From positions 175,088-239,087 of the forward strand of contig NZ_FOMZ01000010.1 in NCBI RefSeq assembly GCF_900112765.1: a stretch of DNA of 64,000 nt, in the 5' to 3' direction. Source of the stretch: Actinopolyspora alba. Its GTDB lineage: Bacteria; Actinomycetota; Actinomycetes; Mycobacteriales; Pseudonocardiaceae. The translations under genes were made by a program, and so were the position numbers. Below, one piece after another: positions 34,455 to 42,761 of this stretch (position 1 is its first letter; each line of letters starts with the position of its first letter). Below the pieces are notes generated by a model. The model saw only the letters and a program-made list of their open reading frames with translations, ran no database searches and was not told the DNA's origin.

Positions 34455-35596
34455 ACGCGCCGGCGACTCGCCCACGGACCTCCCGAAGCACCGCGGGAGG
34501 CCACGAGCCCACGCTGGAGATCGACCTGGCCGCCGTGGCCGCCAACACCCGTCGATTCGTAAGGCAGGCACGCGGCGAAGTAATGGCCGTGGTGAAAGCC
34601 GACGGGTTCGGACACGGGTTGCACGCGATGGTCAGAACCGCGCTCGCGAGCGGCGCGACCTGGCTCGGTACCACGTCGATCACGGAGGCCCTGGCCGTGC
34701 GCGCCACCGGAGTGGACGCACCGGTGCTGAGCTGGCTGAACCCGGTGGACGCCGACGTGACGACCGCTTGCAGGCACCGGGTCGACCTCGCCGTGCCCAG
34801 TGAGAACCACCTGGCGGCCGTGGTCGAGGCCGCCGCGTGGTCCGGATACCGGGCCCGAGTGCACCTCCAGCTCGACACGGGAATGGCCCGCGACGGCGCC
34901 GCCCCGGACGAGTGGGCCGACCTGATGACGGCCGCCAGGCGAGCCGAGCTCGCCGGACACATCACGGTCGTGGGGGTGATGGGCCACCTGGCCAGGGCCG
35001 ACGAGCCGGGCCACCCGGCGAACACGACCGGACTGCGGGTGATGCTCGACGGGGTGGAGGCGGCCGAACAGGTCGGGCTGCGTCCCTCGATTCGGCACTT
35101 GGCTGCCACGGCCGCCACGCTGACCGACCCCCACACCCATCTGGACCTGGTTCGGATCGGGGCCGGGCTGGTGGGCATCGACCCGTCCGGCAGCACACGG
35201 TTGCGCTCCGCGCTGCGGCTGACCGCACCCGTCGTCCAGGTGCGGCGGGTACCCGCCGAGACCGGAATCGGCTACGGGCACACCCACGTGACCGATCGCG
35301 CTACCAACCTGGCGTTACTACCGATCGGCTACGCCGACGGACTGCGTCGGGACGTATCGGAGGAGACTTGTGTCCTGATCGCGGACAGGAGGTGTCCGCT
35401 GGTCGGGGTGATCTCGATGGATCAGGTCGTGGTGGATCTGGGGGACGATCCGGTCGAGCCGGGCACCGAGGCCGTGGTGTTCGGCCCGGGGGACGACGGC
35501 GAACCGACCGTCGAGGACTGGGCGCACTGGGTGGGCACCATCCCACACGAGATCGTGACCGGTATCGGTCACCGGATTCGGAGGAGCATTCGATGA
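34451..35596 (+). CDS. alr: alanine racemase (PLP)
   Basis: The 381-residue enzyme interconverts L- and D-Ala. The PLP Schiff-base lysine is in EVMAVVKADGFGHGLHAMVR. LQLDTGMARDG, MGHLARADEPGHP and RIGAGLVGIDPSG line the cofactor. The catalytic Tyr is in GIGYGHTHVTDRATNLALLP, followed by IGYADGLRRDVS and GVISMDQVVVDLGD. It overlaps both neighbours by ATGA. Serine racemase activity cannot be excluded, since VanT-type enzymes share this fold. A housekeeping alr probably exists elsewhere, making this a dedicated copy. Confidence 0.9.
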   Translation: MNAPATRPRTSRSTAGGHEPTLEIDLAAVAANTRRFVRQARGEVMAVVKADGFGHGLHAMVRTALASGATWLGTTSITEALAVRATGVDAPVLSWLNPVDADVTTACRHRVDLAVPSENHLAAVVEAAAWSGYRARVHLQLDTGMARDGAAPDEWADLMTAARRAELAGHITVVGVMGHLARADEPGHPANTTGLRVMLDGVEAAEQVGLRPSIRHLAATAATLTDPHTHLDLVRIGAGLVGIDPSGSTRLRSALRLTAPVVQVRRVPAETGIGYGHTHVTDRATNLALLPIGYADGLRRDVSEETCVLIADRRCPLVGVISMDQVVVDLGDDPVEPGTEAVVFGPGDDGEPTVEDWAHWVGTIPHEIVTGIGHRIRRSIR

Positions 35597-36588
35597 GCGG
35601 ACGGTTACGGGTGGCCGTGATCGGCGGCGGGCAGAACAGCGAGCACGAGGTATCCCTGGCCTCCGCGGCCTCGGTACGTGCGGCGCTGGACCCCGCCGGG
35701 TACGAGGCGGTGGCGTTGACCATCCGCCGCGACGGCAGGTGGCTAGGTCCCGACGAACAGCTACTCGGCAACTCGCCCGCGGACGGCCTCGCCGCCGCGC
35801 TCGGGGTACTCGCGGACTGCGACGTGGTGGTGCCGCTGTTGCACGGACCGCGAGGCGAGGACGGGAGTCTCGCCGCCTTGTGCGAGCTGGCCGGAATCCC
35901 GTACGTCGGTGCGCCGGTACGCGCGGGCGCACTCGCGATGGACAAGTGGGCGACGAAGCGGGTGGCCGAGGCAGTCGGGGTACGAACCGCGCCGGACAGG
36001 CTCGTCACGCGGAACGATCTGTCCACAGTAGTCTTCGACCGGCCCGTGGTGGTCAAGCCGATCGCGGCGGGATCGAGCTTCGGGGTACGCCTGGTGAAGA
36101 ACGCGGCGGAACTCGAACCGGCACTGCGGGCAGCGTTGGAACTGGACGAACGGGTGCTGGTGGAGCACGTGGTGACCGGCCGCGAGGTGGACGTCACCGT
36201 GATCGACGATCCGGAGCACGGGCGCCGGGTCGGACCGCCGCTGGAGATTCTGGTCGACGACGGACTGTTCGACACCACCACCAAGTACGACGGCAGTGCC
36301 GCGTTCGAGATCCCGGCTCGGCTGACCGGAGCCGAGCTCGGGGAACTGACCGATTCGGCCCTGCGGGTCTACGACGCCCTGGGCTGTCGCGGGCTCGCTC
36401 GGATCGACTTCTTCCTGACCTCCGACGGTTTCGTGCTCAACGAGGTGAACACGATGCCCGGCATGACGGCCGAGTCCCAGGTACCCAAGATGTTCGCCGC
36501 CGAGGGACTGACCTACCCGGAGCTGTTGGACCGGTTCATCCGATCGGCCCTGACCGACGACGAAACGACCGTAGAGGCAGTCGGGTGA
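35593..36588 (+). CDS. ddl: D-alanine--D-alanine (or D-Ala--D-X) ligase
   Basis: The 331-residue ATP-grasp ligase has GGGQNSEHEVSLASA (first D-Ala site), LLHGPRGEDGSLAALCELAG, VVKPIAAGSSFGVRLVKNAA, DGLFDTTTKYDGSAAFEIPA (omega loop) and FFLTSDGFVLNEVNTMPGMT. The omega loop keeps the Lys-Tyr pair typical of D-Ala-D-Ala ligases rather than the His of D-Ala-D-Lac enzymes, but it lacks the usual aromatic residues just before that pair, and the GEDG segment has SLAAL instead of the common TIQG. Second-site specificity may therefore differ. Overlaps are ATGA upstream and GTGA downstream. Confidence 0.9.
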   Translation: MSGRLRVAVIGGGQNSEHEVSLASAASVRAALDPAGYEAVALTIRRDGRWLGPDEQLLGNSPADGLAAALGVLADCDVVVPLLHGPRGEDGSLAALCELAGIPYVGAPVRAGALAMDKWATKRVAEAVGVRTAPDRLVTRNDLSTVVFDRPVVVKPIAAGSSFGVRLVKNAAELEPALRAALELDERVLVEHVVTGREVDVTVIDDPEHGRRVGPPLEILVDDGLFDTTTKYDGSAAFEIPARLTGAELGELTDSALRVYDALGCRGLARIDFFLTSDGFVLNEVNTMPGMTAESQVPKMFAAEGLTYPELLDRFIRSALTDDETTVEAVG

Positions 36589-37631
36589 GCCGAGCAGGAG
36601 AGGGACAGAACACACGGGGCGGACAGATCGTCGGTCTCAACGTACTGCGAGGTCTCGCGGTCCTGCTCGTCATGCTGCGTCACGCGTTCCCCGACATCTT
36701 CCCCGGTGCGGGCGTGGTCGGGATCGTGATGTTCTTCACCTTGAGCGGTTACCTGATCACCGGGGTACTGACCAAGGAGCTGGCAGGCAACGGCCGGATC
36801 GACTACCGGCGATTCTACCTGCGCCGGGCCCGGAGGCTGTTGCCCGCGTTGCTCGCGATGGTCGTCGTGTTCATCGCGGTGACGGCGACCGTCGATCCGC
36901 TGGACGAGAGTGGCAGCCTGCCCAGCACCGTCGCCGTGATGCTTACGTTCACCGGCAACCTGCCGGTCATCCACTTGGGCGGTGCCGCGTTCCACTGTTG
37001 GACACTGGCCACCGAGGAGCAGTTCTACCTAGTATGGCCGGCGCTGTTGGCGCTGGCCTGGACCCGTCGCAGCGTCACGGCCGCGCTCGTGGGCACCGCG
37101 GTGATCGTGCTGGCCGGTTGTGTGGCGACCCTGGTCTGGCTGTGGCCGTACCCCGACAACGCCTACGGGCTGCCCACCTCGTGGTTCGTGTGCTTCGTGA
37201 TCGGCGCTGCCACTCGGCTACGCGGCCCGGAGTGGATGTCCGCCAAGTTGGTACCGCTCGCCCTCGCGGGGCTGGCGGTGCTGTCGGTCCTGCCGCTGCG
37301 CGGCCACGTGCTGACCTACCTGCTGATCGGCCCTGCGATCGCCACTCTGACGGCAGCGCTCCTGCTGGTCTGGTCACGTTGGCGAGAGCTGGCCGACCGC
37401 GCGTTGCTGACCAGGGGACTCGCGGCACTCGGCCTCGTCTCCTACGGGGCCTATCTGTGGAACTACCCGCTGACCCTGTGGCTGCGACCCGAGCTGGGTG
37501 CGGTGGCCGGGCCACTGGGCCTGGTACTGACCATCGTGGCGGCGGCGCTGAGCTGGCGATTCATCGAACAACCGGTCATGCGAGGCGGCCGAACACGGCG
37601 CGGGCGACCGTCCGAGGCCGCACCCCGATGA
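36585..37631 (+). CDS. membrane acyltransferase, acyltransferase_3/OafA family
   Basis: The 348-residue protein has ten hydrophobic segments. VGLNVLRGLAVLLVMLRHAF carries the family His (R-G-x-A-x-x-x-V-x-x-x-H). FTLSGYLITGVL, YRRFYLRRARRLLPALLAMV and HCWTLATEEQFYLVWPALLA complete the signature. GTG 36585 overlaps the ddl stop (GTGA). Such enzymes O-acylate cell-envelope polymers or small molecules. VanT serine racemases fuse this same type of domain to a racemase, so its place beside alr and ddl is suggestive. Its acceptor is unknown. Confidence 0.88.
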   Translation: MSRAGEGQNTRGGQIVGLNVLRGLAVLLVMLRHAFPDIFPGAGVVGIVMFFTLSGYLITGVLTKELAGNGRIDYRRFYLRRARRLLPALLAMVVVFIAVTATVDPLDESGSLPSTVAVMLTFTGNLPVIHLGGAAFHCWTLATEEQFYLVWPALLALAWTRRSVTAALVGTAVIVLAGCVATLVWLWPYPDNAYGLPTSWFVCFVIGAATRLRGPEWMSAKLVPLALAGLAVLSVLPLRGHVLTYLLIGPAIATLTAALLLVWSRWRELADRALLTRGLAALGLVSYGAYLWNYPLTLWLRPELGAVAGPLGLVLTIVAAALSWRFIEQPVMRGGRTRRGRPSEAAPR

Positions 37632-37733
37632 CCAGCGGACTCGAGGGGTACCTGACGCCTACCGGACAATCGGCCCTGCAGTACCGGGATTCACCCTGGC
37701 GGTCGGCGCGACGCTCCCCGCAGCCCGAGCTCG

Positions 37734-38111
37734 TCAGGATTCGCGACGCGAGCCCCAGGGGAGAGTCGGCTGGAGCACGGCCTCGGCGAGCCCGCGGGCG
37801 CGCAAACCGGTGATCTGCTGGTACTCGGGATCCGCGACCATACGGCTGAACGCCTCCCGATCGGGATATCGGACGAGCAACACCGCGTCCCAATCCTGTC
37901 CTTCCTCGGCCACCAAGGGTGTCGTTCCATCGCCGACATAGATGACCTCACCCCCGTAACGTTGCAGCAAGGGCCTGGCCCGCCTCGAGTACTCCTCGTA
38001 TGAAGAGCGGCCGTCCGGGGTGAACCGCAGCAGGTTGAGCATCACGAAAGGTCCCTCCGGAACTTCGTCCAGCACGCGTGCGAGATCGTCCGCCGCAGGA
38101 TCGACTGCCAT
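37734..38111 (-). CDS. DUF1330 family protein
   Basis: The 125-residue protein starts MAVDPAADDLARVLDEVPEG with SD CAGGGAG. FVMLNLLRFTPDG, SYEEYSRRARPLLQRYGGEV, WDAVLLVRYPDREAFSRMVA and DPEYQQITGLRARGL define a ferredoxin-like DUF1330 fold. The biochemical role of the family is not established. It converges with the acyltransferase gene across about 100 nt and looks monocistronic. Confidence 0.85.
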   Translation of the reverse strand: MAVDPAADDLARVLDEVPEGPFVMLNLLRFTPDGRSSYEEYSRRARPLLQRYGGEVIYVGDGTTPLVAEEGQDWDAVLLVRYPDREAFSRMVADPEYQQITGLRARGLAEAVLQPTLPWGSRRES

Positions 38112-38380
38112 CGACACTCCCTGTCGTGGTCGGATTTTCGTAGCGACGGCATTCGCTACAGCACTAAGGTCGCCCGAGTTCGGACACCGAGCACCGACAC
38201 GCATACCGTCCAGTCGGTACGCTACTCGGATACCTCCGCGCGCCGCCAGAGGTGGTTGGAGATCGGAGTTATGGCGATGGGAGGTCCAGCCCGGTCTTGG
38301 CGAGGTAACCGATGATCAGGTCGGGCTGGTGTCGCATTGGTGCCTGGCGGGCAGGAGGCACGCGACCCGGCTCTGCGATA
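38112..38380. other. intergenic region, no gene seen
   Basis: About 270 nt between the DUF1330 start and the tRNA terminator carry the DUF1330 promoter region and no convincing coding frame. Confidence 0.4.
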
Positions 38381-38426
38381 AAAACGAGGCCGTCCCCGCT
38401 TCGCCAGCGGGAACGGCCTCGAAAAA
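38381..38426 (-). terminator. intrinsic terminator after tRNA-Ala
   Basis: The 16-bp stem CGAGGCCGTCCCCGCT / AGCGGGAACGGCCTCG (one mismatch) with a 5-nt loop has A/T runs on both sides: GAAAAA on the plus strand and TTTTTA on the minus strand. It should stop tRNA-Ala transcription on the minus strand. Confidence 0.85.
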
Positions 38427-38450
38427 TGGTTCGCACAGTGAGCGACCCGG

Positions 38451-38523
38451 TGGAGCTGCGGGGAATCGAACCCCGGACCTTCTCGATGCGAACGAGACGC
38501 GCTACCAACTGCGCTACAGCCCC
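38451..38523 (-). tRNA. tRNA-Ala (anticodon CGC)
   Basis: A 73-nt cloverleaf. The acceptor GGGGCTG pairs with CAGCTCC, the D arm is GCGC/GCGC, and the anticodon stem TCTCG/CGAGA holds loop TTCGCAT with anticodon CGC. The T arm is CGGGG/CCCCG with loop TTCGATT. Discriminator base A. CCA is not fully encoded. It reads codon GCG, common in this genome. Confidence 0.95.
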
Positions 38524-38613
38524 GGCGCTCCCGGCCTTCCGACCGAGTGCGCGACTAGCATAGCAACCGCCTCAGGCGGATGGGCACACCCCCCACCCAT
38601 CCGCCGTTCGACG

Positions 38614-39450
38614 TTATTCTCCCACCGCACGGCGGTACGGCTGCCACAACCGGTCGTCGAGTTCGTCGAACTCGGGATCCTCGTCGTCGATGTCGAGTAC
38701 CTCGGCGTCCCCGGAACGGGAAACGTCCGGTCGCGCCCCCGCGGGCCTCTCATCCGGAACGAGGTCGTCGGCCGGGTAACCGGACTCGGTCACAGCGTGC
38801 GGGGAGCCCTCGTGCCCATTGTCACGCTCGTCGTCACGCTCGTCCGACTCACCGGAGAGCCGCGCGAGCCTGCGACTGCGCACATCCTCCTCGATCCGCA
38901 CCTGCTTACGCAGATACCCCAGGTACCCGATCAGCAGCAGATCGGTGAGACCGTGCACCCACCACAGCGCCGACCAGGACAACCCGGCGAGCACGGCGGT
39001 CACCACGGCCACCGCGAGCATGGCGAGCACGATCCGCTGTCTGCGCGCGTACTTGGTACGTGCCGCCAGCGCGGCGGCGTCCGGATCGAAGCCACCACGA
39101 CCGGGGCGGTAACGCCGTCCCGCCCCGGTCTCGTCGCTGTCCGGACCACGCCAGTGCTCGCGCCCCGTGGCGTCGAACTCGTCGTCGACGTCGGTCCGGT
39201 CCGAGTCGTCCCGCGCGGCCGATGAACGGGACTTGCCTGCTGTGCTGTCAGGCATCGTGAGCGCCTCCTTGTTTCCACTGCCGCTCGTTCCACCCGCCCC
39301 GGGCCGGGACTGGCCACCGCGCCGAACCACTCGCGAGTTCAACGCGGTATCCGTCGTACGTGGGACTCGTCGGCCGCGGCGGACGAACATGGGCACCAGA
39401 ACGACGAGCCAAGCCGCTGCCAACCCCACGAAAATCAGTGCGCTGAGCAC
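38614..39450 (-). CDS. sepX: divisome membrane protein SepX/GlpR
   Basis: The protein of about 278 residues starts at GTG 39450 (VLSALIFVGLAAAWLVVLVP, then MFVRRGRR) with SD GGGAGG; an earlier ATG 39483 is possible. One N-terminal helix, a long acidic and disordered linker, two central helices (IVLAMLAVAVVTAVLAGLSW, then WWVHGLTDLLLIGYLGYLRK) and an acidic tail ending DDRLWQPYRRAVGE match Streptomyces SepX and corynebacterial GlpR. These are membrane receptors for the gephyrin-like Glp that support FtsZ rings. The glp gene lies two genes upstream, as in other actinobacteria. Confidence 0.85.
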   Translation of the reverse strand: MLSALIFVGLAAAWLVVLVPMFVRRGRRVPRTTDTALNSRVVRRGGQSRPGAGGTSGSGNKEALTMPDSTAGKSRSSAARDDSDRTDVDDEFDATGREHWRGPDSDETGAGRRYRPGRGGFDPDAAALAARTKYARRQRIVLAMLAVAVVTAVLAGLSWSALWWVHGLTDLLLIGYLGYLRKQVRIEEDVRSRRLARLSGESDERDDERDNGHEGSPHAVTESGYPADDLVPDERPAGARPDVSRSGDAEVLDIDDEDPEFDELDDRLWQPYRRAVGE

Positions 39451-39767
39451 ACCTTGCCACCTCCCCCTGGCAAACGGCGGCACACACCTGCACTGTCCAC
39501 GTTATCCAGAACCCTCATACCTGTCTTGGAGCCACGCCGAGCCCGGCTCGCTCCAAGCACGCACGAAAATCCCGCAAACGGGGCAAGATACGACACGCAG
39601 TGATCAAATTTTGTCGATGGATTTCACCCGAAAGAACCAGTGATTCCTAATGAGATCGTGTGATCGTCAATACACAACATCATCAGAGAGCGCGTTCGGC
39701 GGAATCATCGACCCCGCACAACGGCCGGAACGCCCGGTGCCCCGGCAGCCGACTCGGAGCGGCTCCG
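39451..39767. other. intergenic region between rimJ and sepX
   Basis: This gap of about 317 nt has an AT-richer section at 39590-39690 that probably contains the sepX promoter. No gene or clear repeat is seen. Confidence 0.4.
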
Positions 39768-40442
39768 TCAGGGCCGCTCGGCACGACCCGCTCGAATCAA
39801 CGCGGCCACCGCCCCTTCGGGGACCTCCTCCCGGGTCAACGCGTAAACCCAGTGGTCGCGCCAGGCTCCGGCCACGTCGAGATACCGCTCGAACAACCCC
39901 TCGCGGCGGAACCCCGACTTCTCCAGGACCCGCACACTGGGTGAGTTCTCCGGACGCACCGTCGCTTCCAGTCGGTGGAGTCCGGTCGGACCGAAGCAGT
40001 GGTCCACGGCCAGCGCCACGGCGGCGGTGGCCACTCCCGAACCCGCGCTCCGCTGTGAGACCCAGTAGCCGATCCATCCGGAACGCAACGCACCCCGGAT
40101 GATGTTCCCGATGGTGAGCTGTCCCGCCAACGCCCCGTCCAGCGTTATGACGAACGGCAGCACATGGCCGCGTCTCGCCATCCTGCGCAGCGCGTTCCAC
40201 TGTCCGAACCAGGCAGTGCTCGTGTTGCGCTGATTCCAGTCACCGCCGGTGGGTTCCCAACGTCGCAGGTAGTCCCTGTCCCGCAGCCGCACCTCGCTCC
40301 AAGCGGCGGCGTCGCGCAGCCTGGGCGGACGCAACACCACCCTGCCCGCCGGCACCACCAGCGGTCCGACCCTGGCGGGCCAACCGGGATGTCTGCCCTC
40401 GGCGAGCTCGAATTCGGGGACGGCTCCCGCCATAACGAACAC
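39768..40442 (-). CDS. rimJ: GNAT acetyltransferase, RimJ-like
   Basis: The 224-residue protein has VVLRPPRLRDAAAWSEVRLR near the start, then WIGYWVSQRSAGSGVATAAV (acetyl-CoA binding), ALAVDHCFGPTGLHRLEATV and RPENSPSVRVLEKSGFRREG, the classical RimJ/RimL signature. It acetylates a protein N-terminus or small amine. Position between glp and sepX matches Rv0994-Rv0995-Rv0996 in M. tuberculosis. Start could be ATG 40442 or ATG 40433. Confidence 0.9.
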   Translation of the reverse strand: MFVMAGAVPEFELAEGRHPGWPARVGPLVVPAGRVVLRPPRLRDAAAWSEVRLRDRDYLRRWEPTGGDWNQRNTSTAWFGQWNALRRMARRGHVLPFVITLDGALAGQLTIGNIIRGALRSGWIGYWVSQRSAGSGVATAAVALAVDHCFGPTGLHRLEATVRPENSPSVRVLEKSGFRREGLFERYLDVAGAWRDHWVYALTREEVPEGAVAALIRAGRAERP

Positions 40443-40512
40443 CGGCTCCCATCACTGGAAACGCTGACTCGAAAGCACACCGCCACGCCGAGCGAATGCG
40501 TCAGCACTGTTC

Positions 40513-41736
40513 TCAGGACCGCTGTGACAGGAAGCTCACCCGGAGCCACTCGCCGGCCACGGCCTGAGTGACGTCCTCGTCGAGCATCATCAGGCAATTG
40601 GCCTCGGCCAGCGAAGCCAGCAGGTGCTCGTCGGAGCCACCGACCGGCTGCACCAGGTAGGAACCGCCCTCGGCGTCGCGCAGCAGTCTGCCCCGCACGA
40701 AGCCGCGTCGCCCCTTCGTGGACGAAACCGGCGACACCAGCTCCGCTGCTATGGAACGACGATGCGGATTCGCCTTGCCCAGCGCCGAGCGCAACAGCGG
40801 CCTTATCAGCACTTCGAAGACGACGAGAGCGCTTACGGGGTTGGCGGGGAGCAGGAAAGTGGGCACCCGGTCGGGCCCCAGCCGTCCGAATCCCTGGGTG
40901 GAACCGGGGTGCATGGCCACTCTCGTGGTGTCGAGCTCGCCGAGCTCCGCCAAACAGGAGCGGACCTCCTCGGCGGCGGAGCCGCCCGCCCCGCCGGCGA
41001 TGATCACGATCTCGGAAAGCAGCAGCCTGCCCTCCACCACCTCGCGCAGGCGTCTGGGATCGGAATCGACGATGCCCACCCTGGTCACCTCGGCACCGGC
41101 ATCCCTGGCCGCCGCCGCCAGCGCGTAGGAGTTCACGTCGTAAACCTGCCCCGCACCGGGAGTGCGGTCCACATCGACCAGTTCCGGGCCCAACGAGATG
41201 ATCGATATCCGCGGTCTGGGATGCACCAGCACCTTGCTCCTGCCGACCGCGGCCAACAGCCCCACCTGGGCGGGACCGATCGCCGTGCCCCGCCGGACCG
41301 CGGCGTCACCGGACCGCACGTCCTCACCCTCGCGACGGACGAAGGCGGCCGAGGGCACCGAACGCCAGATCGTGACCTTGGCGGGATGCTGATCCGTCTC
41401 CGAGACCGGCACCACCGCGTCGGCCAGCGTCGGCAGCGGGGCGCCGGTGGTGACGTGAACCGTCTGCCCCGGCTGCAGTCGACGGGGCTGTCGTGAACCG
41501 GCGGTCACCTCACCCACTACGGGCAGCTCCACCGGCTCACTACCGGCGTGGCGAACATCGACGCTGCGAACCGCGTAGCCGTCCACGGCGGCCTGGTCGG
41601 CACCCGGCAACGCCCGCTCCGCCACGACTTCCTCGGCGCACAACAGCCCCTGTGCCTCCGCTATTGCCACCCGAACAGGTGAAGGCCGCACGGCGGCCGC
41701 GAGTACCCGTGCAAGCTGTTCATCCACTGATCTCAT
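40513..41736 (-). CDS. glp: gephyrin-like/MoeA-like protein (Glp)
   Basis: The 407-residue protein has MoeA domain order: VDEQLARVLAAAVRPSPVRV, ALPGADQAAVDGYAV, VHVTTGAPLPTLADAVVPVS and FVRREGEDVRSGDAAVRRGT. Key MoeA positions are altered: ISIISLGPELVDVD in place of the usual STGDEL, GGAGGSAAEEV for the GGVSVG motif, and LLPANPVSAL for LPGNP. This agrees with Glp, a MoeA paralog that acts in cell division with GlpR/SepX rather than in molybdopterin synthesis. Context (galU upstream, rimJ and sepX downstream) matches. A residual molybdenum role cannot be excluded. Confidence 0.82.
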   Translation of the reverse strand: MRSVDEQLARVLAAAVRPSPVRVAIAEAQGLLCAEEVVAERALPGADQAAVDGYAVRSVDVRHAGSEPVELPVVGEVTAGSRQPRRLQPGQTVHVTTGAPLPTLADAVVPVSETDQHPAKVTIWRSVPSAAFVRREGEDVRSGDAAVRRGTAIGPAQVGLLAAVGRSKVLVHPRPRISIISLGPELVDVDRTPGAGQVYDVNSYALAAAARDAGAEVTRVGIVDSDPRRLREVVEGRLLLSEIVIIAGGAGGSAAEEVRSCLAELGELDTTRVAMHPGSTQGFGRLGPDRVPTFLLPANPVSALVVFEVLIRPLLRSALGKANPHRRSIAAELVSPVSSTKGRRGFVRGRLLRDAEGGSYLVQPVGGSDEHLLASLAEANCLMMLDEDVTQAVAGEWLRVSFLSQRS

Positions 41737-41800
41737 GGCTCGACCTCTTCGGCGAAGACACTGTTGACCGGTACGCGCACGGGACAGCGGCGTACGGAGC

Positions 41801-42724
41801 TCAGCTCCGGTTCAACCGTTCGCCCAGCCACTCTCGCAGGTCAGTCCCGTACTCGGAGTCCCGCAGCGCGAAATCGACCGCCGCTTTCAGGAAACCTCCG
41901 GGATTTCCCAGATCGTGCCGCGTCCCGCGATGGACCACGACGTGGACCGGGTGCCCCTCGGCGATCAGCAACGCTACGGCATCGGTCAGTTGCAGTTCAC
42001 CGCCGGCACCCGGTTCGATGCGCCGCAACGCGTCGAACACCTGGCGGTCGAGCAGATAGCGGCCAGCGGCCGCGAGATTGGAGGGGGCGTCGGCGGGTTG
42101 GGGCTTCTCCACCATGCCGCGGACACGTTTGACATCGGACTCCTCGGTGTCGGAAACGTCGAAGACGCCGTAGGAAGAGGTCCGATCGGGCGGCACGTCG
42201 AAGGCGCACAGCACGCTGCCGCCGTAACGGGCACGCACCTCGGACATCCTGGTCAGCACACCGCTCTCGTCGGCACTGGCGGGGTAGACCAGATCGTCCG
42301 GCAGCAGCACCGCGACGGCGTCCTCGTCGGCACCGAGGTTCGGCTCGGCACAGGCCACGGCGTGCCCCAGTCCCAGTGCCTTGTCCTGGATGGCGGAATC
42401 GGCAGTGATGAGTTCCGGGGCCCGGCGCACCTTGCGAAGCAGTCGCTGCTTGTCCCTGGCCTCGAGAGTGGCTTCCAGTTCCGGCTGGGGGTGGAAGTGT
42501 TCGACCACCGAACTCTTGTCCGGAGCGGTGACGACGACCAGACGGTCGGCACCGGCTTCGGCCGCCTCCTCCGCCACCAGTTCGATTCCCGGCGTGTCGA
42601 CGACCGGCAACAATTCCTTGGGCACGGATTTCGTGGCCGGGAGAAAGCGAGTTCCCAGCCCCGCCGCTGGAACGATCGCGGTGCGGAAAGCCGCAGCCGC
42701 CTGCGAGCTTGTCAGGCTACTCAT
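41801..42724 (-). CDS. galU: UTP--glucose-1-phosphate uridylyltransferase
   Basis: The 307-residue enzyme makes UDP-glucose. The nucleotide loop is TAIVPAAGLGTRFLPATKSV, followed by PKELLPVVDTPGIELVAEEA, LGLGHAVACAEPNLG, VLLPDDLVYP, MVEKPQPADAPSNLAAAGRY, ELQLTDAV and HDLGNPGGFLKAAVDFAL. ATG 42724 is predicted leaderless (TAGGCT 7 nt upstream). It is divergent from the folate cyclo-ligase with 37 bp between starts. It heads the galU-glp-rimJ-sepX gene string. Confidence 0.95.
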   Translation of the reverse strand: MSSLTSSQAAAAFRTAIVPAAGLGTRFLPATKSVPKELLPVVDTPGIELVAEEAAEAGADRLVVVTAPDKSSVVEHFHPQPELEATLEARDKQRLLRKVRRAPELITADSAIQDKALGLGHAVACAEPNLGADEDAVAVLLPDDLVYPASADESGVLTRMSEVRARYGGSVLCAFDVPPDRTSSYGVFDVSDTEESDVKRVRGMVEKPQPADAPSNLAAAGRYLLDRQVFDALRRIEPGAGGELQLTDAVALLIAEGHPVHVVVHRGTRHDLGNPGGFLKAAVDFALRDSEYGTDLREWLGERLNRS

Positions 42725-42731
42725 GACCGCG

Positions 42732-42754
42732 AGCCTAGCGATATTGACTACCCT
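42732..42754. promoter_or_regulatory. back-to-back leaderless promoters (galU/fcl)
   Basis: On the minus strand TAGGCT (42737-42732) lies 7 nt before galU ATG 42724. On the plus strand TACCCT (42749-42754) lies 7 nt before GTG 42762. The same arrangement as at rsmI/pmt. Confidence 0.55.
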
Positions 42755-42761
42755 TCGTCTC

